Assembly (NCBI GenBank): GCA_050733935.1 | Contig: JBOHUC010000105.1 | Location: 1-33,872, forward strand | From: JBOHUC01 sp050733935 | GTDB lineage: Bacteria > Eisenbacteria > RBG-16-71-46 > DASYSL01 | Direction: 5' to 3' | DNA: 33,872 bases | Position numbers and translations under genes: made by a program | Notes under the pieces: model-generated | Seen by the model: the letters and a program-made list of their open reading frames with translations, nothing else | The model's database searches: none | Told to the model about the DNA's origin: nothing | Part shown: one piece after another, positions 1 through 8,182 of the stretch | How the letters are laid out: each line of letters opens with the position of its first letter | Numbering within the stretch: position 1 is the first letter of the stretch

Positions 1-1
1 C

Positions 2-268
2 TGGATCTCCGTGCGCTATTCGGTCGACGGCCGCGGAGTGGAACGCGGAACGGCGTTCGGAACGCGCCTCTGGGCGTGGGCCGAGCTCGGCGCGTACGAG
101 CTTAGGCCGCGCGAGCGCACCGGGTACCTGTATCCGCGCGGTCGTGGCACGGCGCGGTTCCTGCCGCCCGTGCTGCTTTTGTGGGAGCGGGAGGATGCCG
201 AGCGCGGGCTCGCGACACGGCTCGCCGACGCGCTCGCCGGACGTCTGGAAGGGCGCGTGATCGCATGA
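2..268 (+). CDS. C-terminal fragment of an unidentified protein
   Basis: The frame is open from the left edge of the window (codon TGG at position 2) to TGA at 266-268, giving 88 residues of a longer protein. A GTG at 11 could serve as a start, but nothing upstream is visible, so I treat the gene as 5'-truncated. The fragment is Arg/Glu-rich with alternating hydrophobic stretches (LPPVLLLWERED) and has no motif I recognise. It ends 7 nt before the next start, so it is probably cotranscribed with the genes that follow. Function unknown. Confidence 0.5.
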   Translation, partial: WISVRYSVDGRGVERGTAFGTRLWAWAELGAYELRPRERTGYLYPRGRGTARFLPPVLLLWEREDAERGLATRLADALAGRLEGRVIA

Positions 269-275
269 GCGCTGC

Positions 276-590
276 ATGAGTTCCGAAGCGCGTCTTCCGG
301 ACGCGGACCAGGCGCTGCTCGACCGCGTCGCGGGCTGGATTTGCGACCGCCGCATGGAGACGCCGGCTGTGCTCTTTCTCGAGACCGCCCGGCCACTCTC
401 GTTCGTCGGTTCGCAGGCGATGCACTTCTTCGATCCGCTCGTGCGGGCGATGTTCACGTGGCCCGACTACGAGCGCTTCGCCCGGCTGATGGAAGACCGG
501 GACAATCTCGAGCGACTCATCCGCGCGATCGAAAAGACGGCGGATCGGCGCGACGATCAACGGCGCCGGGAAAAGAACAAGGACGCATGA
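276..590 (+). CDS. Conserved-looking hypothetical protein, 104 aa
   Basis: Small soluble protein with no signal peptide or membrane segment. The middle carries a hydrophobic patch (PAVLFLETARPLSFVGSQAM, residues ~30-49) and the C-terminus is a charged helix rich in Arg, Glu and Lys. Its stop overlaps the start of the MutL-like gene (ATGA, 587-590), which implies translational coupling and a functional link. I cannot assign a domain. From its position it may be a partner of the ASKHA ATPase, but that is inference. Confidence 0.7.
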   Translation: MSSEARLPDADQALLDRVAGWICDRRMETPAVLFLETARPLSFVGSQAMHFFDPLVRAMFTWPDYERFARLMEDRDNLERLIRAIEKTADRRDDQRRREKNKDA

Positions 591-2407
591 ACGGACAGCG
601 CGAAATCCGATCCATCCTGGCGACCGATTGCGGCTCGACCACGACCAAGGCGATCCTGATCGAGAAGCAGGACAACACCTACCGGCTCGTCACCCGCGGC
701 GAAGCTCCGACCACCGTCGAAGCGCCATTCGAGGACGTGACGCGCGGAGTGCTGAACGCGGTCAAGGAAGTCGAGGAGCTGCGCGGCCGGAAGATGCTCG
801 ACGGCGACCGGATCCTCACGCCGCAGAACGGCGACGACGGAGTCGATCTCTACCTCTCGACCTCGTCGGCCGGCGGCGGCCTTCAAATGATGGTCTCGGG
901 GCTCGTGCTCCAGATGACGGGGGAGAGCGCGCAGCGGGCGGCCCTCGGCGCCGGTGCGATCGTCATGGACGTGATCGCGATCAACGACGGCCGCCGCCCG
1001 CACGAGAAGATCAAGCGCCTGCGCCAGCTCCGCCCGGACATGCTCCTCCTCTCGGGTGGCACGGACGGCGGGGCGGTGAAGAGTGTCGCCGAGATGGCCG
1101 AGCTCATCGCCGCCGCGAACCCGAAGGCGCGGCTCGGCGCGGGCTACGAGCTCCCGGTCATCTACGCGGGCAACGCGGAACCCGAGGCGCGGAAGATCAT
1201 CGAGGAGCGCCTGGGCGACAAGACCGCGCTCCTCATCGTGGACAACATCCGCCCGAAGGCCGAGGTCGAGAACCTGAAGCCCGCGCGCGACGCGATCCAC
1301 GAGCTCTTCATGGAGCACGTCATGGCGCACGCGCCGGGCTACAAGAAGCTCATGACGTGGACGGCGCAGCCGATCATGCCCACGCCTGGCGCGGTCGGGC
1401 TCATCATCGAGAAGATCGCGCGCCGCGAGGGCATCGTCGTCGTCGGCGTGGACATCGGCGGCGCGACGACCGATGTGTTCTCGGTGTTCCAGGGCGTGTT
1501 CAACCGCACCGTGAGCGCGAACCTCGGCATGAGCTACTCGGTCTCGAACGTCATGGCCGAGGCGGGGCTTCCGAACATCCTGCGCTGGGTGAGCTTCCCG
1601 GTCGACGAAGTGGTTCTCCGGAACCGGATCAAGAACAAGATGATCCGCCCGACCACGATCCCCGATTCGCTCGAGGAGCTCGTGATCGAGCAGGCGATCG
1701 CGCGCGAGGCGCTCCGCCTCGCGTTCGAGCAGCACAAGGCGCTCGCCGTGGGGCTCAAGGGAGTGCAGCAGGCGCGCACGATCTCCGACGTGTTCGAGCA
1801 GGACGAGTCGGGCGCGACGCTCGTCCGCCTCGCAGACCTGAACCTGCTCGTGGGCTCGGGGGGCGTCCTGTCGCACGCGCCGCGCCGCGTTCAGGCCGCG
1901 CTCATGATGATCGACGCGTTCCTCCCCGAGTTCGTGACCGAGCTCGCGGTCGACTCGATCTTCATGATGCCGCAGCTCGGCGTGCTCGCGACCGTGCACG
2001 AGGAAGCCGCGACCCAGGTGTTCGACAAGGACTGCCTGATCCGGCTCGGATCCGTGATCGCACCGGTCGGAAACGCGAAGGAGGGTGCGCCGTGCGTCCG
2101 GGTCAAGGTCGTGGACGCGAGCGGCGCGGTCACGCAGGCCGAAGTGAAGTCGGGGGACATGCATCTGATGCAGCTTCCGGCCGACGGCGAGGCACGCGTC
2201 AAGGTGACGATCGATCCCGACCGCGCGTTCGACGCCGGTCAGGGACGCGGGAAATCGGTCGAGACGACCGTGCGCGGCGGGGTGGTCGGCCTCATCGTGG
2301 ATGCGCGCGGGCGCCGGCCGTTCGAGCTCCCGAAGGACAGCGCAAAGCGGATCGAGAAGCTCCGGGCGTGGAATCGCGCGCTCGACGTCTATCCGAGGGA
2401 GCTCTAG
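587..2407 (+). CDS. MutL/GlmL-family ASKHA ATPase (glutamate mutase accessory-type)
   Basis: A 606-aa protein of the ASKHA (actin/Hsp70-like) ATPase superfamily, resembling GlmL/MutL, the protein encoded with B12-dependent glutamate mutase and thought to act as its chaperone or reactivator. Visible nucleotide-binding motifs are phosphate-1 DCGSTTTKA (residues 14-22), SGGTDGGA (about 156-163) and phosphate-2 GVDIGGATTD (287-296). The start at 587 is chosen because the phosphate-1 motif then lies close to the N-terminus and the start couples to the upstream stop; the frame is open further upstream but that extension looks non-coding. No glutamate mutase subunit (GlmS/GlmE) is present in the window. 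Instead a barrel-sandwich-like protein follows, so the true client may be different. Confidence 0.85.
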   Translation: MNGQREIRSILATDCGSTTTKAILIEKQDNTYRLVTRGEAPTTVEAPFEDVTRGVLNAVKEVEELRGRKMLDGDRILTPQNGDDGVDLYLSTSSAGGGLQMMVSGLVLQMTGESAQRAALGAGAIVMDVIAINDGRRPHEKIKRLRQLRPDMLLLSGGTDGGAVKSVAEMAELIAAANPKARLGAGYELPVIYAGNAEPEARKIIEERLGDKTALLIVDNIRPKAEVENLKPARDAIHELFMEHVMAHAPGYKKLMTWTAQPIMPTPGAVGLIIEKIARREGIVVVGVDIGGATTDVFSVFQGVFNRTVSANLGMSYSVSNVMAEAGLPNILRWVSFPVDEVVLRNRIKNKMIRPTTIPDSLEELVIEQAIAREALRLAFEQHKALAVGLKGVQQARTISDVFEQDESGATLVRLADLNLLVGSGGVLSHAPRRVQAALMMIDAFLPEFVTELAVDSIFMMPQLGVLATVHEEAATQVFDKDCLIRLGSVIAPVGNAKEGAPCVRVKVVDASGAVTQAEVKSGDMHLMQLPADGEARVKVTIDPDRAFDAGQGRGKSVETTVRGGVVGLIVDARGRRPFELPKDSAKRIEKLRAWNRALDVYPREL

Positions 2408-2429
2408 TCATGCCGGGGAAGTTCTAGCC

Positions 2430-3548
2430 ATGGCGCACGCCTACACGCCTGGTCTAAGGGTCACCGGACGCACGGTCGTCCGGCGCGAGCGCCGCCTGCC
2501 GCTCAAGGGCGAAGTGCTGGTCGAGAAGGGCGCACGCGTGAGTGCCACCACGATCGTCGCGCGCACGTTGCTTCCCGGAAACGTCCAGACCGTGAACCTC
2601 GCATCCGCGCTCGGGCAGGAGCCGGCGGACGTCGCAAAGCACCTGATGCGCCCGATCGGCTCGTCGGTCGAGGCGGGGGAGATCATCGCGCAGACGAGGG
2701 CGCTGTTCGGGCTCCTCAAGTCGGACGCGAAAGCGCCCGTGAAGGGTGTTCTCGAGAGCGTCTCGGACGTGACCGGGCAGCTCATCCTGCGCGAGCCGCC
2801 GATTCCGGTCGAGATCGACGCCTATCTCGAGGGCACCGTCGTCGAAGTGCTCCCCGAGGAGGGCGTGATCGTCGAGGCGCCGGCCGCGTTCGTGCAGGGC
2901 ATCTTCGGCATCGGCGGCGAGACGCACGGCGCTCTCGTCACGGCCGTGTCGGGACCGGACGACGAGCTCACGGTGGACCGGCTCTCGCCGACCCAGCAGG
3001 GAAAGGTCGTCGTGGGCGGCTCGTACGTGAATCACGCGGTGCTCAAGGAGGCGATCCGGATCGGCATCAAGGCGATCGTGGTCGGCGGCTTCGACGATCG
3101 CGATCTGCGCGACCTTCTGGGCCACGATCTCGGAGTTGCGATCACGGGCCAGGAGTCGCTCGGAATCACGCTTGTCCTGACCGAAGGCTTCGGACGAATC
3201 CGGATGGCCGAGCGGACGTTCCAGCTTTTGAAGCGCCTCGAGGGCCGCGAGGCCGCCGTGAGCGGTGCCACCCAGATCCGCGCCGGCGTGCTCCGGCCCG
3301 AGATCGTCGTTCCGCTCACGGAGGCCGGATCCTCGTCGGCCGAAGGCGCGACCGGCGGCATGGAGATCGGCTCGCTCCTCCGCTGCATCCGCGGCGATCA
3401 CTTCGGGCGCATCGGACGAATCACCGCACTTCCGGCCCCGCTCCAGGAACTTGGCAGCGAATCGCACGCGCGCGTGCTCGAGGCCGAGCTCGACGGCGTC
3501 GGTCGCGTGATCCTTCCCCGCGCGAACGTCGAATTGATCGAGGCCTGA
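2430..3548 (+). CDS. Barrel-sandwich (biotinyl/lipoyl-like) conserved protein of unknown function
   Basis: A 372-aa soluble protein. Residues ~80-130 read like a half-barrel sandwich hybrid fold (the pattern V-x-A-G-x-I-I-A, then A-P-V-K-G-V-L-E-S-V-S, then G-Q-L-I-L), as in biotinyl/lipoyl carriers, but no modifiable MKM lysine is visible. The C-terminal half has a Gly/Ile-rich Rossmann-like stretch (IGIKAIVVGGFDDRDL) and an allosteric-looking end (GDHFGRIGRI, then a short beta-rich tail). ATG at 2430 lies 22 nt after the MutL-like stop, within the same operon; a 5-codon ORF at 2410-2427 sits between them. I infer a functional partnership with the MutL-like ATPase; the biochemical role is unknown. 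Confidence 0.75.
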   Translation: MAHAYTPGLRVTGRTVVRRERRLPLKGEVLVEKGARVSATTIVARTLLPGNVQTVNLASALGQEPADVAKHLMRPIGSSVEAGEIIAQTRALFGLLKSDAKAPVKGVLESVSDVTGQLILREPPIPVEIDAYLEGTVVEVLPEEGVIVEAPAAFVQGIFGIGGETHGALVTAVSGPDDELTVDRLSPTQQGKVVVGGSYVNHAVLKEAIRIGIKAIVVGGFDDRDLRDLLGHDLGVAITGQESLGITLVLTEGFGRIRMAERTFQLLKRLEGREAAVSGATQIRAGVLRPEIVVPLTEAGSSSAEGATGGMEIGSLLRCIRGDHFGRIGRITALPAPLQELGSESHARVLEAELDGVGRVILPRANVELIEA

Positions 3549-3551
3549 CGT

Positions 3552-3567
3552 CGGGTGAGCGCACCCG
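3552..3567 (+). terminator. Hairpin after the MutL-like operon, possible terminator
   Basis: CGGGTG-AGCG-CACCCG is a perfect 6-bp stem with a 4-nt loop, beginning 4 nt after the stop codon at 3546-3548. There is no convincing T-tract behind it, so rho-independent termination is uncertain, but a promoter starts 12 nt further on, which fits an operon boundary. Confidence 0.4.
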
Positions 3568-3579
3568 GACAGTTTCGAA

Positions 3580-3609
3580 TTGACACGGACTCGGACCGGT
3601 TGCTAGCGT
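3580..3609 (+). promoter_or_regulatory. Sigma-70-type promoter for the DUF6754 membrane operon
   Basis: -35 TTGACA (3580-3585), 18-bp spacer, -10 TAGCGT (3604-3609). The predicted start of transcription near 3616 leaves a ~60-nt leader with GAGGA (3661-3665) ahead of the ATG at 3675. The same hexamers occur before the microcompartment operon, which strengthens the call. Confidence 0.6.
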
Positions 3610-3674
3610 CGCCGCACTTGTCGATGCGGGCCACCCCGGCCCCGCGCGTCCCCACCGTGCGAGGAACTGTCCGA

Positions 3675-5006
3675 ATGCCGCGTCAGGCAGATCGCGACAC
3701 CGACCCCCGCCATCGCTGTCCGTCTCCTTCGCCGAATCGCCGTCGGCCCGTCACGGTTCTCGGCTGCACGGGCCTGATCGCGTTTCTGCTCGCGTTCGGG
3801 CCAAGCGGACGCCCGGGAGGGGCGGGAGCGCAGCCCGGGGGCACCGCCGGCTCGTTCGACACCACAGCATCGTTCGACACGACGCTGACCCGGATCGCCG
3901 CCCCGCCCGAGAGCCTGCCGCCACCTCCGCCGCCCAAACCCGCGAAGAAGTTCGTCGCCCGCGACACGCCGAACGACCGGGGCGGCTCGAACGACCTTTC
4001 GTGGGAGGCCTCGGAGGACGAAGCCGCGCACCCCGAGCGCGTGACCGGCTACCGGCTCGAGCGGGGCCCGGCGCCCAACGGTCCGTGGACGCGGTTCGAT
4101 TCGACCGGGTCGGGGAACACGGCCAGGACGGACGACGAAGCGCCGACCGGGACCGCGCAGTTCTACCGGCTCCTCACGGTCGGCCCCGGCGGGGAAGTCG
4201 AGTCGGGGACTGCGACCGCGCAATCGAGCGGTCAGTGGTTCAACACGACGCGAACGAGCGTATTCATCATCCTCATCCTCTTCTTCCTGTTCGTTCTCTA
4301 TTACGTCACGAGCGCGCAGAAGGGGAAGCCTCTGTTCGTCCGCCGCATTCCGGGCATCGACGCGATCGAGGAGGCGATCGGTCGCGCGACCGAGATGGGC
4401 CGCTCGGTGCTCTACGTGCCGGGGATCCAGGACATCGACGACATCCAGACGATGGCGTCGCTCACGATCCTCGAGTCGGTCGCGAAGATGACGGCGAAGT
4501 ACGAGACTCCGATCATCGTCCCCACGAACTATCCGGTCGTGTTCACGCTCGCGCAGGAGATGGTGAAGAACGGCTACATTGCCGCGGGCCGCGCCGACGC
4601 CTACGACCCGAACTCGGTGCGCTACGTCACGACCGAGCAGTTCGCGTACGTCGCCGCGGTCACGGGCATCATGCTGCGCGACAAGCCGGCGGCGAACATC
4701 TACCTGGGCCCGTTCTTCGCCGAGTCGCTCCTGCTCGCCGAGACCGGCTTCTCGACCAAGGCCATCCAGGTCGCGGGCACGGCCCAGGTCGCCCAGCTGC
4801 CGTTCTTCGTGGTCGCGTGCGACTACACGCTGATCGGGGAGGAGCTCTACGCGGCGAGCGCGTACCTCTCGCGCGAACCCCGGCTCCTGGGCTCGCTCAA
4901 GGGCTCGGACCTCATGAAGGTCATCCTGATCACGCTCATGATCGCCGGCTCGCTGCTCGAGACGTTCGGGCAAACGTGGCTCTCGAACTTCATGGCGACC
5001 CAGTGA
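3675..5006 (+). CDS. DUF6754-type membrane protein with fibronectin-III-like domain
   Basis: A 443-aa protein. Order of parts: N-terminal hydrophobic signal/anchor (residues ~25-42), a Pro-rich linker (PPPPPPKP), an Fn3-like domain (~95-185; the pattern D-T-P-N-D, L-S-W-E-A-S, V-T-G-Y-R-L-E-R), a strong membrane segment (~194-215), a ~195-residue conserved alpha/beta domain, and a C-terminal membrane helix (~412-435). The long domain matches what I recall of DUF6754. The ATG at 3675 is chosen over an earlier in-frame start at 3555 because that one lies upstream of the promoter -10, while GAGGA sits 9 nt before 3675. First gene of a four-gene membrane operon; molecular function unknown. Confidence 0.8.
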   Translation: MPRQADRDTDPRHRCPSPSPNRRRPVTVLGCTGLIAFLLAFGPSGRPGGAGAQPGGTAGSFDTTASFDTTLTRIAAPPESLPPPPPPKPAKKFVARDTPNDRGGSNDLSWEASEDEAAHPERVTGYRLERGPAPNGPWTRFDSTGSGNTARTDDEAPTGTAQFYRLLTVGPGGEVESGTATAQSSGQWFNTTRTSVFIILILFFLFVLYYVTSAQKGKPLFVRRIPGIDAIEEAIGRATEMGRSVLYVPGIQDIDDIQTMASLTILESVAKMTAKYETPIIVPTNYPVVFTLAQEMVKNGYIAAGRADAYDPNSVRYVTTEQFAYVAAVTGIMLRDKPAANIYLGPFFAESLLLAETGFSTKAIQVAGTAQVAQLPFFVVACDYTLIGEELYAASAYLSREPRLLGSLKGSDLMKVILITLMIAGSLLETFGQTWLSNFMATQ

Positions 5007-5013
5007 GGCCCGC

Positions 5014-5673
5014 ATGATCCGCCGCATCGTTCCGCTCGTCCTCACCGCCGTGATCGGAATCCTCACGATCCTGTCGTTCTTCGTGCCGCACAGCGTGATC
5101 GCGAGCCCGGCCCAGATCCTTCAGGACTGGGCGATCATCCTCGTCGCCTCGGGATACGTGCTCGGGGCCGCGAACGTGTTCAAGGTGAACGGCGAGGAGG
5201 CGATCAAGCGGCAGAAGGACTGGCCGTACAAGTGGGTGCTCCTGGGCTCGATGACCGTGATGATGGTGATGGGGTTCTTCCTCTCCGGCGGGGCGCGCTT
5301 CCTCGACCCGGGGACCATGTTCTCGTGGATGTACAACTACCTGTACGTCCCGATGCAGGCGACCATGTTCTCGCTGCTCGCGTTCTTCATCGCGTCGGCC
5401 GCGTTCCGCGCATTCCGCATCCGCACGCTCGATGCGGCCCTGCTCGCGATCGCAGCCCTCATCGTGATGATCGGCCGCGTGCCGATCGGCCAGGCGATCA
5501 CGTCCGGACTGCCGGAGGCCCTCCAGCTTCCGGTGTGGGCAAGCTGGCTCCTCGAGTGGCCGCAAAACGCGGCCAAGCGCGGCATCGCGATCGGAGCGGG
5601 CCTCGGAGTCATGGCGACCGGACTGCGCATCATTCTCGGCATCGAACGCGCGTACATGCGCGAGGAGAGCTGA
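5014..5673 (+). CDS. Multi-pass membrane protein of the DUF6754 operon, 219 aa
   Basis: About six hydrophobic segments are visible (residues ~4-24, 34-55, 72-93, 107-132, 140-160 and 190-212), separated by short charged loops, so most of the protein lies within the cytoplasmic membrane. I see no transporter signature, cofactor ligands or catalytic motif. It starts 7 nt after the DUF6754 gene and ends 1 nt before the next gene, so the three are almost certainly made together. It is a structural or channel-like partner by inference only. Confidence 0.75.
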   Translation: MIRRIVPLVLTAVIGILTILSFFVPHSVIASPAQILQDWAIILVASGYVLGAANVFKVNGEEAIKRQKDWPYKWVLLGSMTVMMVMGFFLSGGARFLDPGTMFSWMYNYLYVPMQATMFSLLAFFIASAAFRAFRIRTLDAALLAIAALIVMIGRVPIGQAITSGLPEALQLPVWASWLLEWPQNAAKRGIAIGAGLGVMATGLRIILGIERAYMREES

Positions 5674-5674
5674 C

Positions 5675-6499
5675 GTGGCCTTCGGCGATCTGCTCGAACG
5701 GCTCGACCGGCGCTGGATCTTCGGGATCGTCGCCGTGCTCGTGCTCATTCCGCTCATCTTTCCGCTCAAGCTTCCGCTCGCCGTCTCCTCGCCCGCGCGA
5801 CGGTTCTACGAGGCGGTCGAGAAGGTGCCGGACGGCTCGATCGTGGTGCTCGCCGGGGACTTCGATCCGGCATCCGGGCCCGAGCTCCTGCCCATGACGA
5901 ACTCGGCCGTCACGCACCTGTTCCGGAAGAACTGCCGGATCGTGGCTCTCCAGCTCTGGCCGGGGGGCCCGCCGCTGGTCGACGAGATCCTGCACCGGGT
6001 CGGCGATGCGACGGGGAAGACGTACGGAACCGACTACGTGAACCTGGGCTACAAATCCGGCAATGAAGCCGCGATGCTCGCGTTCGGCGGCTCGTTCTCG
6101 CGCACGTTCCCGAACGACTACAGCGGCACGCCGGTCACGCAGCTTCCGCTCATGCGGCAGATCGACAACTTCGACAACGCCGCGATCCTGGTGAACATCT
6201 CGGCGGGCTTCCCGGGCACGAAGGAGTGGGTGCAGCAGGCGCAGGGCCGCTTCCACATCAAGATGGTCTCGGGCTCGACGGCGGTGCAGGCGCCCGAGCT
6301 CTATCCGTACCTCCAGTCCGGACAGATCATGGGGCTCCTGGGCGGGATGGCGGGGGCCGCCGAGTACGAGAAGTCGATCGGCGTCTTGGGGCCCGCTACC
6401 AAGGGGATGGACGCGCAGTCGAGCGCGCACCTCTTCATCATGTTCCTCATCCTGCTCGGAAACGCGATCTACTTCACGCGCGACCGGGTGAAGCGCTAG
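5675..6499 (+). CDS. Bitopic membrane protein with large extracytoplasmic alpha/beta domain, 274 aa
   Basis: GTG start at 5675, directly after the previous stop. One transmembrane helix lies near the N-terminus (~14-36) and one at the C-terminus (~248-268), enclosing ~210 residues with Rossmann-like alternation (GSIVVLAGDFDP, RIVALQLWPGG, AAILVNISAGFPG, LLGGMAGAAEYE). The domain is probably outside the membrane on one face. There is no recognisable catalytic triad or metal site. The first half (value-type beta strands followed by DFDPASGPEL) resembles ligand-binding folds, but that is weak. Unknown member of the DUF6754 operon. Confidence 0.75.
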   Translation: MAFGDLLERLDRRWIFGIVAVLVLIPLIFPLKLPLAVSSPARRFYEAVEKVPDGSIVVLAGDFDPASGPELLPMTNSAVTHLFRKNCRIVALQLWPGGPPLVDEILHRVGDATGKTYGTDYVNLGYKSGNEAAMLAFGGSFSRTFPNDYSGTPVTQLPLMRQIDNFDNAAILVNISAGFPGTKEWVQQAQGRFHIKMVSGSTAVQAPELYPYLQSGQIMGLLGGMAGAAEYEKSIGVLGPATKGMDAQSSAHLFIMFLILLGNAIYFTRDRVKR

Positions 6500-6507
6500 G
6501 AGAGCCC

Positions 6508-7158
6508 GTGGCGATCCCGAACTCGGCGGAAGGCATCGGCATCTGGATCGCGGCCCTCCTCACGCTGTTCATCTTTTCGTTCATGTACAAGGACAACCCG
6601 TTCTACAAGTTCGCCGAGCACCTGTTCGTCGGCGTGTCGGCGGGCTACATCGTGGTCCAGCAGTTCTGGCAGGTGCTGTATCCGAACCTGATCCAGAACC
6701 TGGCCAACCCGGCCGCACCGCGCTGGCTCATGTATCCGGTCGGCCTCGTCCTGTGCCTGCTTCTCTTCACGCGCTTCTCGGCGAAGACCGCCTGGCTTTC
6801 GCGCTACGCGATCGCGGTCATCATCGGCGTCTACGCCGGTGCGAAGACCACGGGGCAGGCGCAGGCCGAGGTCGTCGAGCAGGTCAAGGCCACGATGGTG
6901 AGCCTGTGGATCCCCGGCGATCCCGCGAGCTCGATCAACCACCTGATCCTGCTCGTCGGCGTGGTCACGACCCTCGTCTTCTTCTTCTTCTCGAAGGAGC
7001 ACAAGGGGGCGATCGGTGGCGCGGCCCGGCTCGGCATCTGGTACCTCATGGTCTCCTTCGGCGCGGCCTATGGCTTCACGGTCATGTCCCGTATCTCGCT
7101 CCTGATCGGCCGCTGCCAGTTCCTGCTCGACGATTGGCTCGGGATCGTGCGCTTCTGA
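6508..7158 (+). CDS. Multi-pass membrane protein closing the DUF6754 operon, 216 aa
   Basis: GTG at 6508, with AGGAG (6498-6502) 5 nt upstream; the frame is open further upstream but overlaps the previous gene. Around six hydrophobic segments are visible: IWIAALLTLFIFSFMY, a helix over FVGVSAGYIVVQQF, WLMYPVGLVLCLLLF, YAIAVIIGVYAGA, LILLVGVVTTLVFFFF and MVSFGAAYGFTVM. No known family is recognised. Position and size suggest a second integral subunit paired with the 219-aa protein two genes upstream. Confidence 0.75.
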   Translation: MAIPNSAEGIGIWIAALLTLFIFSFMYKDNPFYKFAEHLFVGVSAGYIVVQQFWQVLYPNLIQNLANPAAPRWLMYPVGLVLCLLLFTRFSAKTAWLSRYAIAVIIGVYAGAKTTGQAQAEVVEQVKATMVSLWIPGDPASSINHLILLVGVVTTLVFFFFSKEHKGAIGGAARLGIWYLMVSFGAAYGFTVMSRISLLIGRCQFLLDDWLGIVRF

Positions 7159-7952
7159 CGCGCGGCCTCGCGTTCGACGACGAGCCGCGCGAGGGCGCGT
7201 TCCTCATGGAGCGCGATCGCACGCGTTTCGACACGCTCGAGGCCGACGCGACGGCCGGTCCGTCCCTCCTCTGGTACCGGTTCGACCGCCCCACGATCAC
7301 GCTCGGCCGGCTTCAGGATCCCGCGCAAGCGTTCGACAGCGCCGCACTCGCGCGCGACGGAGTCCCGCTCGTGGTTCGACCGACGGGCGGGCGCGCGGTG
7401 TTCCATGTCGACGAGTGGACCTACGGGGCCGTGGTCCCCGCCGATCATCCGACGCTCGGGGGATCACTTCGCGACTCCTGCCGCGCGCTCGTCACCGTGA
7501 TCGCATCGGCGCTCCACGAAGCCTACGGCCTTCCGGTCGAGATCGGAGGGAGTGTCGCGCACGGCGTGCCCGACGCCCACGACGACGGAGCGTTCGCGTG
7601 CTTCGCGCGCACGTACGGACACGAGGCGACCATCCGCGGGCGAAAGCTCATGGGAAGCGCGCAGCGTCGCGGGCGGCGCGCCTATCTTCAGCAGGGGAGT
7701 CTCCTCGTCGGCCCGGGGCACGAGCGGCTCGTGCGCTACGGGCGCGAGCCCCGCGACCCGTCCGCCACGGCCCAGGCGGAGGTCGGGCTCGCGGCCCGCA
7801 CAACGACGCTCGCCGATCTCCTCGGTCGGCGGCCGGACCCGGAAGCGTTCCGCAACGCCCTGGCGCGCTCCTGGAGCACGGCACTCGCCCCGGCCCGGGA
7901 GGACAAGCTGCTGCACGAGCAGGGGATCGCCCGTCCGGCCACGAGCTTGTGA
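7134..7952 (+). CDS. Lipoate/octanoate protein transferase, LipM/LplA family
   Basis: A ~272-aa cofactor transferase of the LplA/LipM/BPL fold, which attaches octanoate or lipoate to lipoyl domains such as GcvH or E2. Motifs: RPTGGRAVFH (the RRxGGGAVxHD-type signature), then C156 followed by GRKLMGSAQ with K171 and LQQGSLLV, the arrangement of LipM-type octanoyltransferases, where the Cys forms the thioester. The start is unclear: ATG at 7206 would cut off the conserved PREGAFLMERD segment, so I take TTG at 7134, overlapping the previous gene by 25 nt; CTG at 7155 is another option. It may be a lipoate ligase rather than LipM. Confidence 0.8.
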   Translation: MARDRALLTRGLAFDDEPREGAFLMERDRTRFDTLEADATAGPSLLWYRFDRPTITLGRLQDPAQAFDSAALARDGVPLVVRPTGGRAVFHVDEWTYGAVVPADHPTLGGSLRDSCRALVTVIASALHEAYGLPVEIGGSVAHGVPDAHDDGAFACFARTYGHEATIRGRKLMGSAQRRGRRAYLQQGSLLVGPGHERLVRYGREPRDPSATAQAEVGLAARTTTLADLLGRRPDPEAFRNALARSWSTALAPAREDKLLHEQGIARPATSL

Positions 7953-7990
7953 GCTTCTCGCAAGGTCGGCCTGCGAACGCGCGCCCGAGC

Positions 7991-8019
7991 TTGACGGCTT
8001 CGTGCGGCATTCCTAGCCT
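7991..8019 (+). promoter_or_regulatory. Upstream promoter of the peptide transporter operon
   Basis: TTGACG (7991-7996), 17-bp spacer, TAGCCT (8014-8019), in the 230-nt non-coding gap between the lipoyl transferase and the binding protein. It follows the TTGAC-17-TAGCnT pattern seen elsewhere in the window. Confidence 0.5.
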
Positions 8020-8077
8020 TTTCCTCGAAGTTCGCGGCGATCGCGCACGGGCGATCCGCGATCTCCCCGGAGTCTGC

Positions 8078-8106
8078 TTGACTTGCCGGAGGCGCGCTCC
8101 TAATCT
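8078..8106 (+). promoter_or_regulatory. Proximal promoter of the peptide transporter operon
   Basis: TTGACT (8078-8083), 17-bp spacer, TAATCT (8101-8106). Transcription would start near 8113, giving a ~70-nt leader with AGGAG (8171-8175) 7 nt before the ATG at 8183. It lies 87 bp downstream of a similar promoter, so tandem control of this operon is likely. Confidence 0.55.
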
Positions 8107-8182
8107 CAAGCGTCTCCATCAGTTGCACACGACCGTTCGACAGGCGTCGCGGCCCCCGACGAGAGACCAAAGGAGAGCTCCG

